Origin: JAGPIS01 sp964635545
GTDB taxonomy: Bacteria; Bacteroidota; Bacteroidia; Bacteroidales; Marinilabiliaceae
Length of the DNA: 20,225 nt
Assembly: GCA_964635545.1 (NCBI GenBank)
Contig: CAZWOA010000061.1
Coordinates: 1-20,225 of the forward strand
Direction of reading: 5' to 3'
Both the position numbers and the translations under genes were made by a program. Under the pieces are notes generated by a model. The model did no database searches. It saw nothing but the letters and a program-made list of their open reading frames with translations, and was not told the origin of the DNA. Within the stretch, counting starts at the first letter, position 1. Every line of letters starts with the position of its first letter. Positions 1 through 8,239 of this stretch are shown here, piece by piece.

Positions 1-1120
1 CAACACCTGCAAATAGGCCACCGATGGTTTGCGAAATAAGAGATAATGGCGTGAGAGACCGAAATTTGAGAGCATCCAAAATAGCTGTGTGAGTGCTCAA
101 AAACCCGCTCCAGCACATACCCATAGCCGAGAACACAGCAATTTCGTTAATACCAATGATGCCCTGCTCAATAAAAGCTTTAACCAGCGAAAGGGCAGCA
201 CCCACAGCACCAAGCGAAGTAACAGGGAAAGCAATGAGTTCGGGCTGTTTAAAGCCATAAAGAGCCTCAAAGAGCCACGACAGTTTGCCTGCCAAATAGG
301 GTAAAATGGGCACACCCTCATAGGCAATGCCCTGGTATCCCACCGAAGAATCAGCCGCCTTAAAGGTTATAATCATTATTATAGAACTGATTACCAGCAC
401 TCCCGGTATTATGGCCAATCCAAGTTGAACACCTGATTTTCCACCGTCGAGAAGTGCATTCAAGAATCTATCGAAATAGGTCCCACTACTTTTAAACGAA
501 ATTTTATCCTCATTGCCCGAAGGCACAAAGTCGCCATCATCAGCAGGTACTTTCCCCTTTATGAGCCTTTGCATAAGTCGGGTTGCCAATATTCCACCAA
601 ATACAGCTCCCACAAGTCCTATAATGGCTCCCGAGAAATAGCCCAAACCCGTCATAAAGGCAATTACCACCATGCCCATTCCAAATGAAGTGCCGAAATT
701 GGTTACCGAGATAAGTTCGTGAGTACGAAAATAGCGACTAAAGTTCTTATCGGTGCTAAGGCTTATAATGGCTGGATTATCAGAAAAAAACGACATTAAC
801 CCTGCCAATGAAGCAACACCTGGAAGGTTATACAGCGGTCTCATAAGTGGAGCCATAATAACCTCAAGCAGTCTCACAACACCAAACTCTATCAACAAAC
901 GACTTAGGGCACCGCTAAGCACAGTTATACCCATTATGAAGAAAACAGTATTGACAAGCAGGTCGTGACTGGTTCTCATTATGGTATTAAGCATATTGCC
1001 AACGCCCATCACATGCCCGATATAGCCAAAAAACATCAAGAACAGCATAAGAAAAACCACTGCCTCCAACCTGCGACGGGTTAAAAACCGCCACTCTTTC
1101 AACTTTTTTAATGCTGCCAT
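1..1120 (-). CDS. Gate-domain (nucleoside-recognition-like) inner-membrane protein, 3' end cut off
   Basis: The reading frame opens at ATG 1120 and stays open to the window start, giving 373 residues of a longer protein. It is very hydrophobic, with membrane segments around residues 18-36, 54-75, 143-180 (probably two) and 234-254. The stretch around 100-150, including FFSDNPAIISL and TNFGTSFGMGM, resembles the Gate/nucleoside-recognition fold (PF07670 type) found in YjiH-like and CD0519/CD1768-type membrane proteins. These are presumed transporters or gating proteins whose substrate is not established. A charged loop at about 185-215 probably faces the cytoplasm. The start was chosen because it is the first ATG after a non-coding stretch and gives a basic, amphipathic N-terminus before the first helix. 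It lies 100 bp downstream of the aconitase stop on the same strand, and no clear terminator was seen between them. The membrane-protein call is firm; the family name is from memory of the motif style. Confidence 0.72.
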   Translation of the reverse strand, partial: MAALKKLKEWRFLTRRRLEAVVFLMLFLMFFGYIGHVMGVGNMLNTIMRTSHDLLVNTVFFIMGITVLSGALSRLLIEFGVVRLLEVIMAPLMRPLYNLPGVASLAGLMSFFSDNPAIISLSTDKNFSRYFRTHELISVTNFGTSFGMGMVVIAFMTGLGYFSGAIIGLVGAVFGGILATRLMQRLIKGKVPADDGDFVPSGNEDKISFKSSGTYFDRFLNALLDGGKSGVQLGLAIIPGVLVISSIIMIITFKAADSSVGYQGIAYEGVPILPYLAGKLSWLFEALYGFKQPELIAFPVTSLGAVGAALSLVKAFIEQGIIGINEIAVFSAMGMCWSGFLSTHTAILDALKFRSLTPLSLISQTIGGLFAGV

Positions 1121-1220
1121 GAAAAAATCTATTCGTTTTCAACAAAAATAGGGCACCAAAGCAAGTTAAAAGCAGATAAATATCAACCTTGTGAAAAAAA
1201 TTTTCATGAGCAATATCATA

Positions 1221-3989
1221 TTATAATAAATAACCTCTTAGAACGTACTGTAAAATACCTCCATGTTTATAATATTCAATCTCAATATCAGAGTCGAGCC
1301 GTGCTACCGCTTTAAACCTCACCACCCTACCAGATGGATGAGTAGCCTTCACATCAACAACCTTATGTGGCTCAAGATTAGTGGCCAGCCCTGTAATAGA
1401 ATAACATTCGGTGCCATCAAGGTCTAACGACAATGCATTTTCACCACTCACAAATTCAAGAGGTGCCACTCCCATACCCACCAAATTACTGCGGTGTATC
1501 CTCTCAAAACTCTCGGCTATAACAGCCTTCACTCCTAGCAGATACGTCCCTTTTGCTGCCCAATCGCGCGATGAGCCCGAGCCGTACTCTTTACCTGCAA
1601 ATATTATGAGCGATCTGTTTTCATCTCTATATCTCATGGCAACATCATATACAGTACCCACGTCGCCGGTGGGTAAATACCTACTATATCCTCCTTCGCG
1701 ATCTGCAATACGGTTTTTAATCCTCACATTGGCAAATGTCCCCCTCATCATCACCTCATGATTACCTCTACGTGAGCCATAAGAGTTAAAATCCTCACGT
1801 TCAACCCCATTTTGTAATAGATACACACCTGCTGCTGAGTCGGCTTTAAATGATCCGGCAGGCGAAATATGATCGGTAGTTACCGAATCGCCAAGGTACA
1901 GCAGCACATTTGCATCAGTAATATCAGTCAACGGATTGGGCTTCTCCCTTATATTTTCAAAAAACGGTGCCTCCTTGATATAGGTTGAAGAGTCGTTCCA
2001 TTTGAAGTTACGATCTAGATTCACATCAAGGTTCTGCCAATCCTCTGCACCATCAAAGATAACACTATACACATCATTAAAATCCTCACTATGTACACAC
2101 TCTTTTATAGTATCTCGTATCTCATCACGCGATGGCCATATATCCTTCAGATATACCGGTTCGCCATTGGGATCCAGCTCAATAGGGTCATTAATCAAGT
2201 CAATATCAATCCGCCCGGCTATGGCATAGGCAACCACAAGCATGGGCGACATCAGAAAATTCATCTTAACCTGCGGATGTACCCTAGCTTCAAAATTACG
2301 GTTGCCCGAAAGCACCGAAGCTACTACAAGTTCACCTTTATCTACAGCATCGGCAATTGCCGGTGGAAGAGGTCCCGAATTACCGATGCATGAGGTGCAT
2401 CCATAACCAACGGTATGAAAACGCAATGCATCCAAGTCATGATTTAATCCTGCACGTTCAAGATAACGTGTAACAACTTTTGAGCCTGGTGCCAATGAAG
2501 TTTTCACCCACGATTTAGTCCTTAACCCACGCTCCACTGCCTTACGAGCAAGAAGGCCTGCACCCACCATCACAGCAGGATTGGATGTGTTGGTACAACT
2601 GGTAATGGCGGCAATAACAACACTACCATCACTAACCACAAACTCTCGATTTTTCTCCTTTACACGCACCGCTCTATGTGCATCAACAACCACATCGGGC
2701 TTAGCCGAACCGGCAGACTGTTCTCTTGCCCTAGTGAATTCAGTGCCGGAGCCTCCCTCTATCAGCATAGCATACTCGGCACGATGGTCTTTGGGCTGAT
2801 AATTACGATTAAACTCATTTTTAAGTATATCGGTAAATTTAACTGCCAAATCCTTAACCAATATCTTATCTTGCGGACGTTTAGGACCCGAAACAGTGGG
2901 TTGCAAGGATGATAAATCCAACTCTACAACTTGCGAGTACTCAATCTCCTCGGTACCACTGCGCCATAGCATATTCTCACGACAATATTTCTCAACTATC
3001 TCAATCTGCTCCTCACTTCTATTGGTAGCTCTCATATAGCCGATTGTCTGACCATCAACAGGAAAATAAGTAACTGTACAACCAAATTCGGGCGACATAT
3101 TAGATATAGTGGCTCTATCGGTAACAGTAAGGTTATCAAGTCCATCGCCAAAAACTTCAACAAATTTACCCACTACGCCAGCATCTCTCAATAGGCGGGT
3201 TACCGCCAGCACCATATCTGTTGCAGTGCATTGCTCGGGAATAACGCCTGTCAATTTGAGCCCCACCACCTGTGGACAAGTAAAAAATATGGGTTGCCCA
3301 AGCATAGCCGCCTCAGCCTCTATACCGCCCACTCCCCACGCCACCACACCTATACCGTTAACCATAGGAGTATGCGAATCGGTACCCACCAAAGTATCGG
3401 GATATAGCCATCCGCTATCAGCAGTAACTCCCTTAGCAAGATATTCAAGGTTCACCTGATGACAAATGCCCATTCCCGGCGGCACAACAGTAAAGTTCTC
3501 TAGCCCTTTTTGAGCCCATTTCAGCAATTCATAGCGCTCCCTATTACGCTCAAACTCAAGCTCCACATTTTTATCGAAGGCATAATCAGTTCCAAAATAG
3601 TCAACCTGCACCGAATGGTCAATAACCAAATCTACCGGTATTGCAGGGTTTATAAGGTTACCATCCTTGCCATGCCTAACAAACTCAGCCCTTAGGGAAG
3701 CCATATCCACCACAGCCGGAACACCCGTAAAATCCTGCATCAGAATGCGTGCCGGCATAAAAGGCACATCACTATCGATGGGCTGTGGCTGCCAGCTCAA
3801 TAAGGTATCCACATGTTGGTCGATAATGCTGAAACCATTATAATTACGAAGCACATTTTCGAGTAATATGCGAATGCTGAAAGGCAGATGCCCAACCCTA
3901 CTCTCACCTAAAGCCCTAAGCGAGCAGAATCTATATTGTTTTCCGTTCACAGTAATACTCTTTACTGAACGGGCATTTTGATATTTCAT
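1221..3989 (-). CDS. acnA: Aconitate hydratase, AcnA/IRP1 type
   Basis: This enzyme interconverts citrate and isocitrate via cis-aconitate in the cytoplasmic TCA cycle. At 922 residues it has the normal length for the AcnA/IRP1 class rather than the roughly 750-residue mitochondrial-type class. The [4Fe-4S] cluster cysteines are visible: Cys465 in AITSCTNTSNP, and Cys531 and Cys534 in GYGCTSCIGNSGP. Other signatures are VGTDSHTPMVNGIG (201-214) and, in the C-terminal swivel domain, YGSGSSRDWAAKGTYLLG (802-819), which carries the substrate-contacting serine and arginine. All four domains are present and no lesion is visible. The start is ATG 3989, with the usual lead-in to domain 1. It is divergent from the 4143 gene across 153 bp and appears to be its own transcription unit, or to be followed by the gate-domain gene. 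Identification is essentially certain. Confidence 0.97.
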   Translation of the reverse strand: MKYQNARSVKSITVNGKQYRFCSLRALGESRVGHLPFSIRILLENVLRNYNGFSIIDQHVDTLLSWQPQPIDSDVPFMPARILMQDFTGVPAVVDMASLRAEFVRHGKDGNLINPAIPVDLVIDHSVQVDYFGTDYAFDKNVELEFERNRERYELLKWAQKGLENFTVVPPGMGICHQVNLEYLAKGVTADSGWLYPDTLVGTDSHTPMVNGIGVVAWGVGGIEAEAAMLGQPIFFTCPQVVGLKLTGVIPEQCTATDMVLAVTRLLRDAGVVGKFVEVFGDGLDNLTVTDRATISNMSPEFGCTVTYFPVDGQTIGYMRATNRSEEQIEIVEKYCRENMLWRSGTEEIEYSQVVELDLSSLQPTVSGPKRPQDKILVKDLAVKFTDILKNEFNRNYQPKDHRAEYAMLIEGGSGTEFTRAREQSAGSAKPDVVVDAHRAVRVKEKNREFVVSDGSVVIAAITSCTNTSNPAVMVGAGLLARKAVERGLRTKSWVKTSLAPGSKVVTRYLERAGLNHDLDALRFHTVGYGCTSCIGNSGPLPPAIADAVDKGELVVASVLSGNRNFEARVHPQVKMNFLMSPMLVVAYAIAGRIDIDLINDPIELDPNGEPVYLKDIWPSRDEIRDTIKECVHSEDFNDVYSVIFDGAEDWQNLDVNLDRNFKWNDSSTYIKEAPFFENIREKPNPLTDITDANVLLYLGDSVTTDHISPAGSFKADSAAGVYLLQNGVEREDFNSYGSRRGNHEVMMRGTFANVRIKNRIADREGGYSRYLPTGDVGTVYDVAMRYRDENRSLIIFAGKEYGSGSSRDWAAKGTYLLGVKAVIAESFERIHRSNLVGMGVAPLEFVSGENALSLDLDGTECYSITGLATNLEPHKVVDVKATHPSGRVVRFKAVARLDSDIEIEYYKHGGILQYVLRGYLL

Positions 3990-4142
3990 CGTAATAAAAT
4001 TTGGATTATTATAAATTAACCAACCCTCAATTTACAAATAAAAAAGATATTAAACTCTTTCATTTTTTCTTTTCTTGTAAAAATTCTCCTTTTTTATACT
4101 GAAATTGCTTATATTTACTTTAAGAAAACAAAACCTGATATT

Positions 4143-4595
4143 ATGATGTCTAATTGTAATATAACAAACTACAAGCCGGCAGTTCCTAAAACCACACTGC
4201 TTATGCTTTCGGGGCTAATGTGGTTTATCGCAGGCTTGTTACTCAACCGTTACGCCATTGGCTGGCTCGACGAGTACTCCGAAAACACAGCCATTTTATA
4301 TGCTATAATAGGGTTTATCATGGCAATGCTTATTCATCACTTCGGATTTTTACGATTAGTAGATAAAAACCTGAGAAGAATAGATGCTATGCAACAGCGG
4401 CCTTGTGTTTTTGCTTTCGTATCGTGGCGAAGTATAATATTGATAATCGTAATGGTGGGAATAGGGATTTCACTCCGCGAAACAGACATTCCAAGGCACA
4501 TATTAGCCTCCATATATTCGGGCATAGGCATTGCACTTATGCTGTCGAGCATACGATATTTTCGTAGAGTGAAAAAAATATTAAGACCACGATGA
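4143..4595 (+). CDS. Small integral membrane protein of unknown function
   Basis: No known family was recognised. The 150-residue protein has four likely membrane helices at about residues 18-37, 48-68, 97-112 and 119-138. It has a short polar N-terminus and a strongly basic C-terminal tail (RYFRRVKKILRPR), which should sit in the cytoplasm by the positive-inside rule. There are two adjacent ATGs (4143 and 4146), so the true start may be one codon later. The next gene begins one base after this stop (TGA 4593-4595, ATG 4597), so the two are almost certainly co-transcribed and probably translationally coupled. That suggests a joint envelope function for the pair but does not reveal it. A genuine gene is likely because its frame is unbroken, hydrophobicity is organised in helices, and the junction is tight. 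Confidence 0.7.
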   Translation: MMSNCNITNYKPAVPKTTLLMLSGLMWFIAGLLLNRYAIGWLDEYSENTAILYAIIGFIMAMLIHHFGFLRLVDKNLRRIDAMQQRPCVFAFVSWRSIILIIVMVGIGISLRETDIPRHILASIYSGIGIALMLSSIRYFRRVKKILRPR

Positions 4596-4596
4596 A

Positions 4597-5154
4597 ATGA
4601 TTAAAACATCCACATTCATACTTCTGTCAACACTTTCATTATCAATATATTCTCAAACAATATCCGATATAAAGTCATTAAAAAAACTAACTCGCGAAGC
4701 ATTGAGCTGGCAAGACAAAAGAGAGCCATTCGCGGGTATTGAACTTATTTTTGATGATGATAAGGGTATAGCAACCGGATTGGATATGGATGTATTGAAG
4801 GGTGAGTTGAAAAACTTAGAATTATCCGGTTTTTTTGCTGATGAATTTTTAGAAAATTACAGAAATTATGTAGTGTCGATTGACGAGAAAATCAAATCGG
4901 GCGAGTACCAAATTGAATTGCAAGATTTGCCTCCATACGCAGGTGCCAATCCATGGTGTAACTGCCAGGATACCCCCTACGACAATCCGTGGGAGGTAGT
5001 GGAGATAAACATCATCAGCATTGACAATAAAAGTGCAGAATACACATGGACATGGGGAAAATCGGACTGGAGTGAATACTTTAACTATAGGGTGAAAGCT
5101 GTTAAAATCAACGGAAAATGGCAAATTAGCTACCTCGAGGGGTTTGATAATTAG
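4597..5154 (+). CDS. Secreted protein of unknown function, possibly NTF2/DUF3828-like
   Basis: This is a 185-residue protein with a clear signal peptide: Lys3, a hydrophobic core at about residues 5-17, and probable cleavage after IYS (17-19) before QTISD. There is no lipobox cysteine, so it is likely periplasmic or secreted rather than lipidated. The mature part starts with charged helices (20-105). It ends in an aromatic, strand-rich half containing a CNC pair (121-123), a Trp-rich strand (YTWTWGKSDWSEYF, 149-162) and VKINGKWQISYLEGF (169-183). That ending resembles the last strands of small cone-shaped NTF2-like/DUF3828-type periplasmic domains; this is a resemblance only. It starts one base after the upstream membrane protein gene. 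No catalytic motif was recognised. Confidence 0.72.
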   Translation: MIKTSTFILLSTLSLSIYSQTISDIKSLKKLTREALSWQDKREPFAGIELIFDDDKGIATGLDMDVLKGELKNLELSGFFADEFLENYRNYVVSIDEKIKSGEYQIELQDLPPYAGANPWCNCQDTPYDNPWEVVEINIISIDNKSAEYTWTWGKSDWSEYFNYRVKAVKINGKWQISYLEGFDN

Positions 5155-5216
5155 TAGATAATTTAAAAAGATTCTATCTTTATCACTCCTTTACGAAAAT
5201 AAAAAATATTGCAAAT

Positions 5217-6185
5217 ATGAAAGCTATAGTTTTTAATACTCCCGGTGATGCGTCCGTTCTACATGTTGAAGAGCGAGAGTTACCAGTTTATAATGATAAT
5301 GAAGTACTTATAAAAGTGATGGCGGCAGGCATTAACCGTCCCGATATAATACAACGACGCGGCAAATACCCTGCGCCCAAAGGAATTGTACAAGATATTC
5401 TAGGACTTGAAGTTTCGGGAATTATCGAACAAGTGGGTAGCAACGTAAAAAATCTGAAACTAGGACAGGAGGTGTGTGCTCTTATTGCCGGAGGAGGATA
5501 TGCTGAATATGTAGTGGCACACCAGGGTAGCTGCCTACCCATCCCCCAAGGCATAACACTCCAGGATGCTGCAGCCCTACCCGAAGTACTATTCACCGTG
5601 TGGCACAATATTTTTCAACGCGGAGGATTGAAGAAAGGCGATGATGTGCTTATTTATGGTGGTTCGGGTGGTATCGGCTCAATGGCAATTCAACTGGTTA
5701 CACTGTTTGGCGCCAATGCACACACATTGGTTAGCTCACCCGAAAAAGAGGAATATTGCCGTTCGCTGGGAGCAAAAAAAGTAGTTAACTACAAGGAACA
5801 AAACATATTAGAAGCACTTGGCAACTCATCTATCGACTTGATTCTCGACAGTGTGGGAGGCGAATATCTGGATATCAACCTCGACCTATTACGTGCCGAT
5901 GGCCGTTTGGTATATATCAACGCCATGGAGGGTGCAAAACCGCCAATTAACATCATTAAAGTTATGCAAAAACGACTTAACATCACAGGTAGCACACTAA
6001 GGGCAAGGGAAGTTGAGTTTAAGGCTGAGTTGGCTGCCGATATATTTAAAAATGCATATCCACTTATTGAGAGCAAAGGTTTTAAAAGCATGGTTGAGTA
6101 CCGTTTCCCAATGGCAGAAGCAGCTAAAGCACATGCACTTATGGATTCGAGAGACTTTAACGGGAAAATTATTCTGACGCTTTGA
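5217..6185 (+). CDS. Zinc-free NAD(P)H:quinone oxidoreductase (MDR superfamily, PIG3/QOR-like)
   Basis: This 322-residue protein has the standard length for the quinone oxidoreductase branch of the medium-chain dehydrogenase/reductase superfamily. The N-terminal GroES-like domain holds AAGINRPDIIQRRGKYP (36-52), typical of the p53-inducible PIG3/QOR type. The dinucleotide-binding Rossmann motif is YGGSGGIGSMAIQL (147-160), followed by VVNYKEQN and a conserved DSVGG (211-215). The zinc-ligand cysteines and histidine of true alcohol dehydrogenases are absent, as expected for this branch. The expected role is NAD(P)H-dependent reduction of quinones or other reactive carbonyl substrates in the cytoplasm; the physiological substrate cannot be read from sequence. 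It lies 62 bp after the secreted-protein gene on the same strand, so it may share that transcript or have its own promoter. The repeat-rich gap follows its stop codon. Confidence 0.88.
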   Translation: MKAIVFNTPGDASVLHVEERELPVYNDNEVLIKVMAAGINRPDIIQRRGKYPAPKGIVQDILGLEVSGIIEQVGSNVKNLKLGQEVCALIAGGGYAEYVVAHQGSCLPIPQGITLQDAAALPEVLFTVWHNIFQRGGLKKGDDVLIYGGSGGIGSMAIQLVTLFGANAHTLVSSPEKEEYCRSLGAKKVVNYKEQNILEALGNSSIDLILDSVGGEYLDINLDLLRADGRLVYINAMEGAKPPINIIKVMQKRLNITGSTLRAREVEFKAELAADIFKNAYPLIESKGFKSMVEYRFPMAEAAKAHALMDSRDFNGKIILTL

Positions 6186-6231
6186 AATTAGTTTTTTGAA
6201 AAAATGGTTCACGCCAAGGCCGCCAGGATTT

Positions 6232-6313
6232 CGCAAAGAGCGCAAAGAGAGTGAAAATCAGAAAATTTACAGATGACAACCTGTACTTTGCGTTATTTGC
6301 GTTATTTGCGTTA
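6232..6313. repeat. Paired CGCAAAG / TTTGCG tandem repeat arms
   Basis: The left arm has two tandem copies of the 9-mer CGCAAAGAG (6232-6249). The right arm starts with CTTTGCG (6286-6292) and runs through three exact 9-bp copies of TTTGCGTTA (6287-6313), with a further degenerate TTTGCG near 6320. The arms are reverse complements over the 7-bp core, so the block can fold with register slippage, as expected for a repeat that has expanded by strand slippage. Confidence 0.8.
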
Positions 6314-6455
6314 TTATGCTTTGCGTTCTCCCACTCAGGCGGGACACGTCCTGCATGCCCCCCATAAAGAAACACCTTTTAAAAAATTAAAAGTTGAGAG
6401 TTGAAAAATGAGGATAAACTATGTACAATTATTATTGCAAATACAGAACCATTTA

Positions 6456-6507
6456 GCCCCTCGTTCTTGGTGAACCAAGCGGCAGTACCGAGCGGCAAAC
6501 AAGGGGC
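6456..6507. repeat. Nested inverted repeat (cruciform-capable)
   Basis: The outer arms GCCCCTCGTT (6456-6465) and AACAAGGGGC (6498-6507) pair over 10 positions with one mismatch. Just inside the left arm is a perfect 5-bp hairpin, CTTGG-TGAA-CCAAG (6466-6479), and GCGGC occurs twice (6479-6483 and 6492-6496). There is no T-run, so it does not look like an intrinsic terminator. It may be a remnant of a small non-autonomous element or a repeated palindrome; only genome-wide copy number can tell. Confidence 0.65.
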
Positions 6508-6708
6508 AGAGGGAAGTGACCTCACGACTTCATGACTTCCTTTCGCCCCTCCCGATACTTGCGTTACTTTTTTATGACATGACTTACTTTTTAACTATTT
6601 TACTTTTAAACTCGTTAATTTCACCACCCTCTCGGTCCTTTTGCCTCTCTCGATACTCTCGATACTTTTCATTGCTAATTGCTAATTGAACTTCTCTCTT
6701 GCTACTTT

Positions 6709-7485
6709 TTACCCTTCCTGGTTTTTAAATGCAATCTCCGGCAGCAGATACTTCACAAATTCAATTAAAAACGGAAGTTGATCCATCTCTTTATCAATCA
6801 CAAAATTATTATAAGTAAGCACATCGAGATCTATTTTACGAGGCGCATTTTTATTTTCACTGCGCACCCGTCCCATTATTGCTTCAATCTGCCTAAGTTC
6901 GAGTTTTAATTCAGTAAGGGATTTATGGGTTAGCAATAGCACCGCACCATTAAGGAAATCGGGCTGATCTTTAAACTTAAGTGGCGGAGTATTAATAAAT
7001 TGGGTGCGTCTAACAATCGTACCAATCCGTTGAAGATGCTGCAAAGCAATATCGAAATTAGCCTCTGCATCAATATTCGCCCCAAGTGCAATAACAGCAC
7101 TATTATAACGATCTCCACTATTTATCTTTACCATCACATTATCGGCAAAGCGCAGAGCATGAGGCTTTTCCACAGTAACATTAACATCCTGCACCTTCTC
7201 ACTTTGCAAAATGATAAGATTATAAATACGTTCGGCTACCGTCTCTATTAAGTTGAATTTCTGATTATCAACCAGAGTTATAATCTTCTTGGTAATACTC
7301 TTATAATCAACCGAATCTACCACATCGTCACTCACCGACGACAGTGACGAATCGTACTTAAACGAAAATGAGATAACCAGATCCTGCAGTTTCTCGGTCT
7401 CCCACTTCATAAAACCAATAAAAGCGCGTAACCGCAGTTTCTCTACAGCAATCTGGGTAAGATGTGGTATTATTTCAGAGTTCAT
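6709..7485 (-). CDS. folBK: Bifunctional dihydroneopterin aldolase / HPPK (FolB-FolK fusion)
   Basis: This 258-residue protein carries two consecutive steps of folate synthesis. Residues 10-123 match dihydroneopterin aldolase (FolB), with LRAFIGFMKWE near the start, the DYKSI region (60-64) and VEKPHALRFADNV (105-117). It should cleave dihydroneopterin to 6-hydroxymethyl-dihydropterin. Residues 127-258 match HPPK (FolK), which pyrophosphorylates that product using ATP. Its signature is intact: RQIEAIMGRVR (198-208) then KNAPRKIDLDVL (212-223), including Asp219 and Asp221, the metal-binding pair. The HPPK end is unusual: the normal PHPRLxxRxFVLxPLxEIA tail is shortened to LPFLIEFVKYLLPEIA, removing the conserved histidine and arginine. 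Fused DHNA-HPPK enzymes are known, for example SulD of Streptococcus pneumoniae. It is third in a minus-strand operon, 37 bp after the pteridine reductase gene. Confidence 0.88.
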   Translation of the reverse strand: MNSEIIPHLTQIAVEKLRLRAFIGFMKWETEKLQDLVISFSFKYDSSLSSVSDDVVDSVDYKSITKKIITLVDNQKFNLIETVAERIYNLIILQSEKVQDVNVTVEKPHALRFADNVMVKINSGDRYNSAVIALGANIDAEANFDIALQHLQRIGTIVRRTQFINTPPLKFKDQPDFLNGAVLLLTHKSLTELKLELRQIEAIMGRVRSENKNAPRKIDLDVLTYNNFVIDKEMDQLPFLIEFVKYLLPEIAFKNQEG

Positions 7486-7522
7486 TATATTTGATTAATT
7501 CAGATTATTGTTAAGTTTACTG

Positions 7523-8239
7523 TTATGTTAAATGGTCTCCCCCATCCACATATATTACCTGTCCGGTAATAAATTGTGAATCAAGTAAAAACCTGACAGC
7601 TTTAAGAATATCATCAACACCACCGTGCCGTTTCAGAGGGATATTTTCAGCTAATTTTTGCAAGTATCCAACATCCTCACCGGCCGGCGGAAGCACAAGA
7701 CCCGGTGCAACAGCGTTAACCCGCAACTGTGGGGCATAATGCACTGCCGTCAGGTAAGTAAACTCCTTAAGCAGCTTTTTTGCAAGTATATAATCGATGT
7801 GGCGAGACTGATTTTTAGTAATCTTAGTATCGAGAAAATTAATCACCACGCCACAATCCACAACACGGGCAAATGCTTTAGTGAGCATATATGCACTCTC
7901 AAAATTTATGCGCATCTGTCTGTGCAACATCTCATTGCCGACATCATCGAGCGAAGAGGGCACAAATTCGGATGCAGAGTTGACAAGAACCTGTAAATCA
8001 TACCCTTTAGATTTGAAGCCATTCAACAAAGAGTAATAATCATTATCAGCTAAAAAATCGAACTGCACAAGGCTACATTGGGCTCCCATTGCCTCTATCT
8101 CCTCCTTTACAAGCCGGGCTTTATCAGCAGAATGATTAAAATGCAAAACAATATGATAACCAAGGCGTGCAAGCTCAATGGCAACCGCCTTTCCAAGCCT
8201 TGTAGCACCTCCGGTAACAAAAGCACTCTTCACTCCCAT
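7523..8239 (-). CDS. SDR-family pteridine reductase (PTR1/FolM-like)
   Basis: This 238-residue short-chain dehydrogenase has the NADPH-binding motif TGGATRLG (9-16), NSAS (87-90) in place of the usual NNAG, and the catalytic Tyr150-x3-Lys154. Asp137 lies exactly 13 residues before the tyrosine, reproducing the Asp-Tyr-Lys spacing of Leishmania PTR1 (Asp181, Tyr194, Lys198). Ordinary SDRs have a serine there. With PGLVLPP (179-185) and the C-terminal YVDGGDHLT, this supports a reductase for dihydropterins or dihydrofolate (PTR1/FolM type) over a generic SDR. The neighbouring FolB-FolK fusion strengthens the case. Its ATG overlaps the stop of the upstream flavin reductase gene in the arrangement TGATG (8237-8241), implying translational coupling. 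The exact substrate (dihydrofolate, dihydromonapterin or dihydrobiopterin) is not decided by sequence. Confidence 0.82.
   Translation of the reverse strand: MGVKSAFVTGGATRLGKAVAIELARLGYHIVLHFNHSADKARLVKEEIEAMGAQCSLVQFDFLADNDYYSLLNGFKSKGYDLQVLVNSASEFVPSSLDDVGNEMLHRQMRINFESAYMLTKAFARVVDCGVVINFLDTKITKNQSRHIDYILAKKLLKEFTYLTAVHYAPQLRVNAVAPGLVLPPAGEDVGYLQKLAENIPLKRHGGVDDILKAVRFLLDSQFITGQVIYVDGGDHLT

Larger units (their letters stand above)
6186..6708. repeat. Gene-free stretch made of short tandem and inverted repeats
   Basis: These 523 bp between two convergent genes contain no credible gene. They hold a patchwork of small repeats: two copies of CGCAAAGAG at 6232-6249, three exact copies of TTTGCGTTA at 6287-6313, a short hairpin near 6339-6354, a nested inverted repeat at 6456-6507, two copies of TCTCGATAC at 6648-6665 and 2.5 copies of ATTGCTA at 6671-6688. 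CGCAAAG at 6232 is the reverse complement of CTTTGCG at 6286, so the first blocks can pair. The composition differs from the AT-rich spacers elsewhere in the window. Similar CGCAAAG-type arrays are often seen between genes in Bacteroidota. It may also serve as a transcription end for both flanking genes, but no classic terminator with a T-run was seen. Confidence 0.75.

Noticed and set aside
89..968. Several short open frames on both strands within the first kilobase.
   Set aside because: They overlap the long minus-strand membrane-protein frame that runs unbroken from 1120 to the window edge and has a coherent transporter-like translation.
3990..4142. Promoter elements of the TAnnTTTG type between the divergent aconitase gene and the 4143 gene.
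   Set aside because: TTTATTTG on the minus strand and TATATTTA on the plus strand each miss one position, and no TTG element lies at the right distance, so the match is no better than expected in such AT-rich DNA.
6339..6354. Hairpin GCGGGA-cacg-TCCTGC as a terminator for the quinone oxidoreductase gene.
   Set aside because: The stem is only six pairs with a mismatch and is followed by ATGCCCCCC rather than a T-run. It was kept only as part of the repeat patchwork.
6169..6375. Open frame on the minus strand (68 codons) with NNANNANNAK repeats.
   Set aside because: Its amino-acid repeats simply translate the TTTGCGTTA tandem DNA repeat, it overlaps the end of the quinone oxidoreductase gene, and it lacks any protein-like domain pattern.
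6186..6708. CRISPR array or insertion sequence in the repeat-rich gap.
   Set aside because: Units are only 7-9 bp, copies are adjacent without regular spacers, and there is no transposase remnant or terminal inverted repeat pair bounding the stretch.
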